The notes under the pieces: generated by a model | What the model was told of the DNA's origin: nothing | Databases searched by the model: none | Seen by the model: only the letters and a program-made list of their open reading frames with translations | Made by a program: the position numbers and the translations under genes | Shown: positions 4,157-5,833 of the stretch, one piece after another | How the letters are laid out: the number at the start of each line of letters is the position of its first letter | Position numbering within the stretch: the first letter of the stretch is position 1 | Assembly (NCBI GenBank): GCA_002325765.1 | Contig: DCST01000045.1 | Coordinates: 18,904-24,736, forward strand | From: a bacterium UBA1459 | Lineage (GTDB): Bacteria; Pseudomonadota; Alphaproteobacteria; CAJXXZ01; UBA1459 | Direction of reading: 5' to 3' | DNA length: 5,833 nucleotides

Positions 4157-5833
4157 TTATGTGCTGTTTTTTAGCATTAATGCCACTATTGTTATTATTG
4201 TAATTTCTTCTGTAGATAATATTATTTGATCATCAACTGTTATGCCTTCTGAAGTACTTTTAACTGTCTTATCTCCAATTTTAAAACTTCCATTATTTTT
4301 TGTTTCTTTTATTAATTTATAATTTCTTAGAAATAATTTAACAGTATTAGTTATATCTTGTTTTTCTTGGTCATTTGTAAATATTGATTGTGATAATACT
4401 ATTTGTAACAACTTATCTGTTTTTTCTGATTGCATTAATATTTTTCCATCTTCATTATATTTTAATTTTATATCTGAGCTTATATTTCCAGATAACCAAA
4501 GAGATAATATGTTAAAGACTATATGCATTTTTATCTCATTATCCTCTTTCAAATCTGTTATTTTTGATGATATAACACTCATAATTCCTATTATCTGTTG
4601 TATATCTTCATTTGATAATCCAGTTAATTTTTGTAGTTTCTGTGCTTGCTCCTTTATTCGATCTTTATCTTTAATACTATTTTTTAATTCATGTATTATA
4701 TTCTCTATTATTAATTCATTTTTATTATTGGAGATCGGATCTATTTTACTGATACATTCTTCTAGACAGAACATATTAATTTCCTGATTAGAATATGTCA
4801 TTTTACCATCTAAATATATACCATCTGATTTTCTTTCTATTTTCTTACCACCTAAAGTTGCATTTTTTCTTCCTTTAAGAGTATCTATTATTATTTTTTT
4901 CTTTTTAGCTAATTCGATAGCTCTTTTTTTTATTTCTTGTATTTGATTATGTGTGAATGCAAAAGAACTAATTAGAGTCTGATTATCTTTCAAAATATCA
5001 TCAATAATACTCTCATAATCTTCTATTTTATAACCAGGTACTATGTTATCCCATATTAACGAATCAAAGAATTTAAATAAAAATACTATTGCAGTTTCTT
5101 CTTCTGATATGCGATTCCACTCATCGGAAGAATAAAATAACTTTAGGTGTAATCTTTTTATTATTTCTATTTTTTGTAAACCAGTAATTGTTTCTAACTC
5201 TGACATTTTTTGTGAATCATAATTCAAAGATTTATCTCCTACTTCAATAGTACGTAATAATGCGTTAAATGCTTGTTCAAATAATTTATCTTGATATGTT
5301 TTATCATCTATGGGTTCATCTACGAGTATTCTGTCTTGTAGAGCGTCTATGCACTCATATTCACTTACTGCATCTGGTGAAATTATATAACTTTGTTTTG
5401 TTGTCTTATCTGTAATTGTTATTCCATTCTGATCTTTAGTAAATTCATGTTGCATAGAATATATATCATTCTTAAACCATTTATATAATAAATACTCTGA
5501 TTCATTAAACATAGTATGTTGATACCTTGTTGCTAATCCTTCAAATTTATACTTTCTATCTGATAAAATATTTACTTTTATATTTTTATTAGATTCGAAG
5601 GACTTGTTTATATACTTTAATAATAATATATCTGATGGTTTTATTAATTCTTGCTGATTATTATATATAATTTTAGTATTATTATTTTCAGTATTATCTT
5701 GATATAATAATAAAATCTTATCTTCTGGGTATATATTACTAGTAAGTGCAACTCTCATAAATGTAGCGCAAGGATGACGATATTTTTTTATTTCATCTTC
5801 GATTGCTGTTGATACATTAATCTTAATCTCTAA
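4157..5833 (-). CDS. Multi-module repeat protein, unknown function, 5' end beyond the window
   Basis: From the ATG at 5758 this frame gives 533 residues, but it stays open to the window edge for 25 more codons (LEIKINVSTAIEDEIKKYRH, then PCATF). No Shine-Dalgarno sequence precedes that ATG. I therefore call it a partial gene whose start lies further right. Numbered from the ATG at 5758, residues 153-340 and 348-531 are two tandem copies of a helical module that also occurs once in the downstream gene. Each contains an (F/L)T-x-x-x-x-(E/Q)-I helix near its start (TITGLQKIEIIKRL, KLTGLSNEDIQQII), a similar helix about 80 residues later (FTHNQIQEIKKR, FTNDQEKQDI), and an end motif (DGIYLDGKMTYSNQEI, EGITVDDQIILSTEEI). 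Residues 1-145 hold shorter, degenerate copies of the end motif at about 29-44 and 111-131. A basic stretch at 277-310 is notable. No membrane helix or enzyme motif is visible. A secreted or surface effector is possible but unproven. Confidence 0.9.
   Translation of the reverse strand, partial: LEIKINVSTAIEDEIKKYRHPCATFMRVALTSNIYPEDKILLLYQDNTENNNTKIIYNNQQELIKPSDILLLKYINKSFESNKNIKVNILSDRKYKFEGLATRYQHTMFNESEYLLYKWFKNDIYSMQHEFTKDQNGITITDKTTKQSYIISPDAVSEYECIDALQDRILVDEPIDDKTYQDKLFEQAFNALLRTIEVGDKSLNYDSQKMSELETITGLQKIEIIKRLHLKLFYSSDEWNRISEEETAIVFLFKFFDSLIWDNIVPGYKIEDYESIIDDILKDNQTLISSFAFTHNQIQEIKKRAIELAKKKKIIIDTLKGRKNATLGGKKIERKSDGIYLDGKMTYSNQEINMFCLEECISKIDPISNNKNELIIENIIHELKNSIKDKDRIKEQAQKLQKLTGLSNEDIQQIIGIMSVISSKITDLKEDNEIKMHIVFNILSLWLSGNISSDIKLKYNEDGKILMQSEKTDKLLQIVLSQSIFTNDQEKQDITNTVKLFLRNYKLIKETKNNGSFKIGDKTVKSTSEGITVDDQIILSTEEITIITIVALMLKNST
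4166..4717 (-). repeat. Protein module copy 2 (residues 348-531)
   Basis: This is the second tandem copy in the long protein. Its first element is KLTGLSNEDIQQII (residues 377-390), its second IFTNDQEKQDI (459-469), and its end motif EGITVDDQIILSTEEI (504-519, at 4202-4249). The protein ends about 14 residues after that motif, as does the 277-residue protein, which fits the motif closing a structural unit. Confidence 0.65.
4739..5302 (-). repeat. Protein module copy 1 (residues 153-340)
   Basis: This is the first complete copy in the visible part of the long protein. Its first element is TITGLQKIEIIKRL (residues 190-203), its second FTHNQIQEIKKR (268-279), and its end motif DGIYLDGKMTYSNQEI (312-327, at 4778-4825). 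It differs from copy 2 by a long basic helix and loop (about 277-310, with AKKKK and GRKN) between the second element and the end motif. Confidence 0.65.

Noticed and set aside
4509..4787. Open frame of 92 codons on the + strand
   Set aside because: It lies wholly inside the - strand repeat-protein gene and spans two conserved modules. Its Ile/Ser/Phe/Cys-rich content is the antisense shadow of that gene.
1..5833. Organelle or large DNA virus origin, suggested by the A+T content and compact alternating genes
   Set aside because: The bacterial-type tRNA-Arg(CCG) and the alphaproteobacterial style of the glycosylase fit a bacterial chromosome better. Standard-code TGG Trp argues against most mitochondria. 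A virus is not strictly excluded.

Overview
The window is about 80% A+T by eye. It reads as dense bacterial coding sequence in the standard code (TGG is used for Trp; no in-frame TGA). The best taxonomic clue is a family-4-type uracil-DNA glycosylase whose core (GEAPG...ED..G.PFVG, then WRPxxNRTPT, then TFHPSY) is closest to the form I know from Alphaproteobacteria. With the extreme A+T content and a lack of visible Shine-Dalgarno sites, this suggests an intracellular or host-restricted alphaproteobacterium (Rickettsiales or Holosporales-like). That placement is inference.

Layout from left to right: a hypothetical helical protein on + (3-692); a small hypothetical protein on - (682-1053), overlapping the first tail to tail by 11 bp; a large orphan protein on + (1108-2538); the uracil-DNA glycosylase on - (2524-3168), overlapping the orphan tail to tail by 15 bp; a tRNA-Arg(CCG) on + (3192-3265); and two - strand genes, a 277-residue protein (3290-4123) and a longer protein (4157 to the right edge, 5' end outside the window). 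Strands alternate from gene to gene in the left half, so most genes there must be separate transcription units. The two right-hand genes are 33 bp apart and probably form an operon read leftward from beyond the window.

The most interesting content is in the two right-hand genes. They share a helical module of about 185-200 residues ending in a short motif of the form G-(I/L)-x-x-(D/N)-(G/D)-...-S-x-x-(E/D)-I. Two full copies lie in tandem in the longer protein and one in the shorter. More degenerate copies of the end motif lie near the visible N-terminus of the longer protein, so the array probably continues upstream. I do not recognise this family. The glycosylase is also odd: it contains no cysteine, so it cannot carry the [4Fe-4S] cluster of classical family 4 enzymes.

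Only the glycosylase and the tRNA can be given a function with confidence. No insertion sequence, CRISPR array, rRNA or riboswitch was seen, and no gap between genes exceeds about 55 bp.
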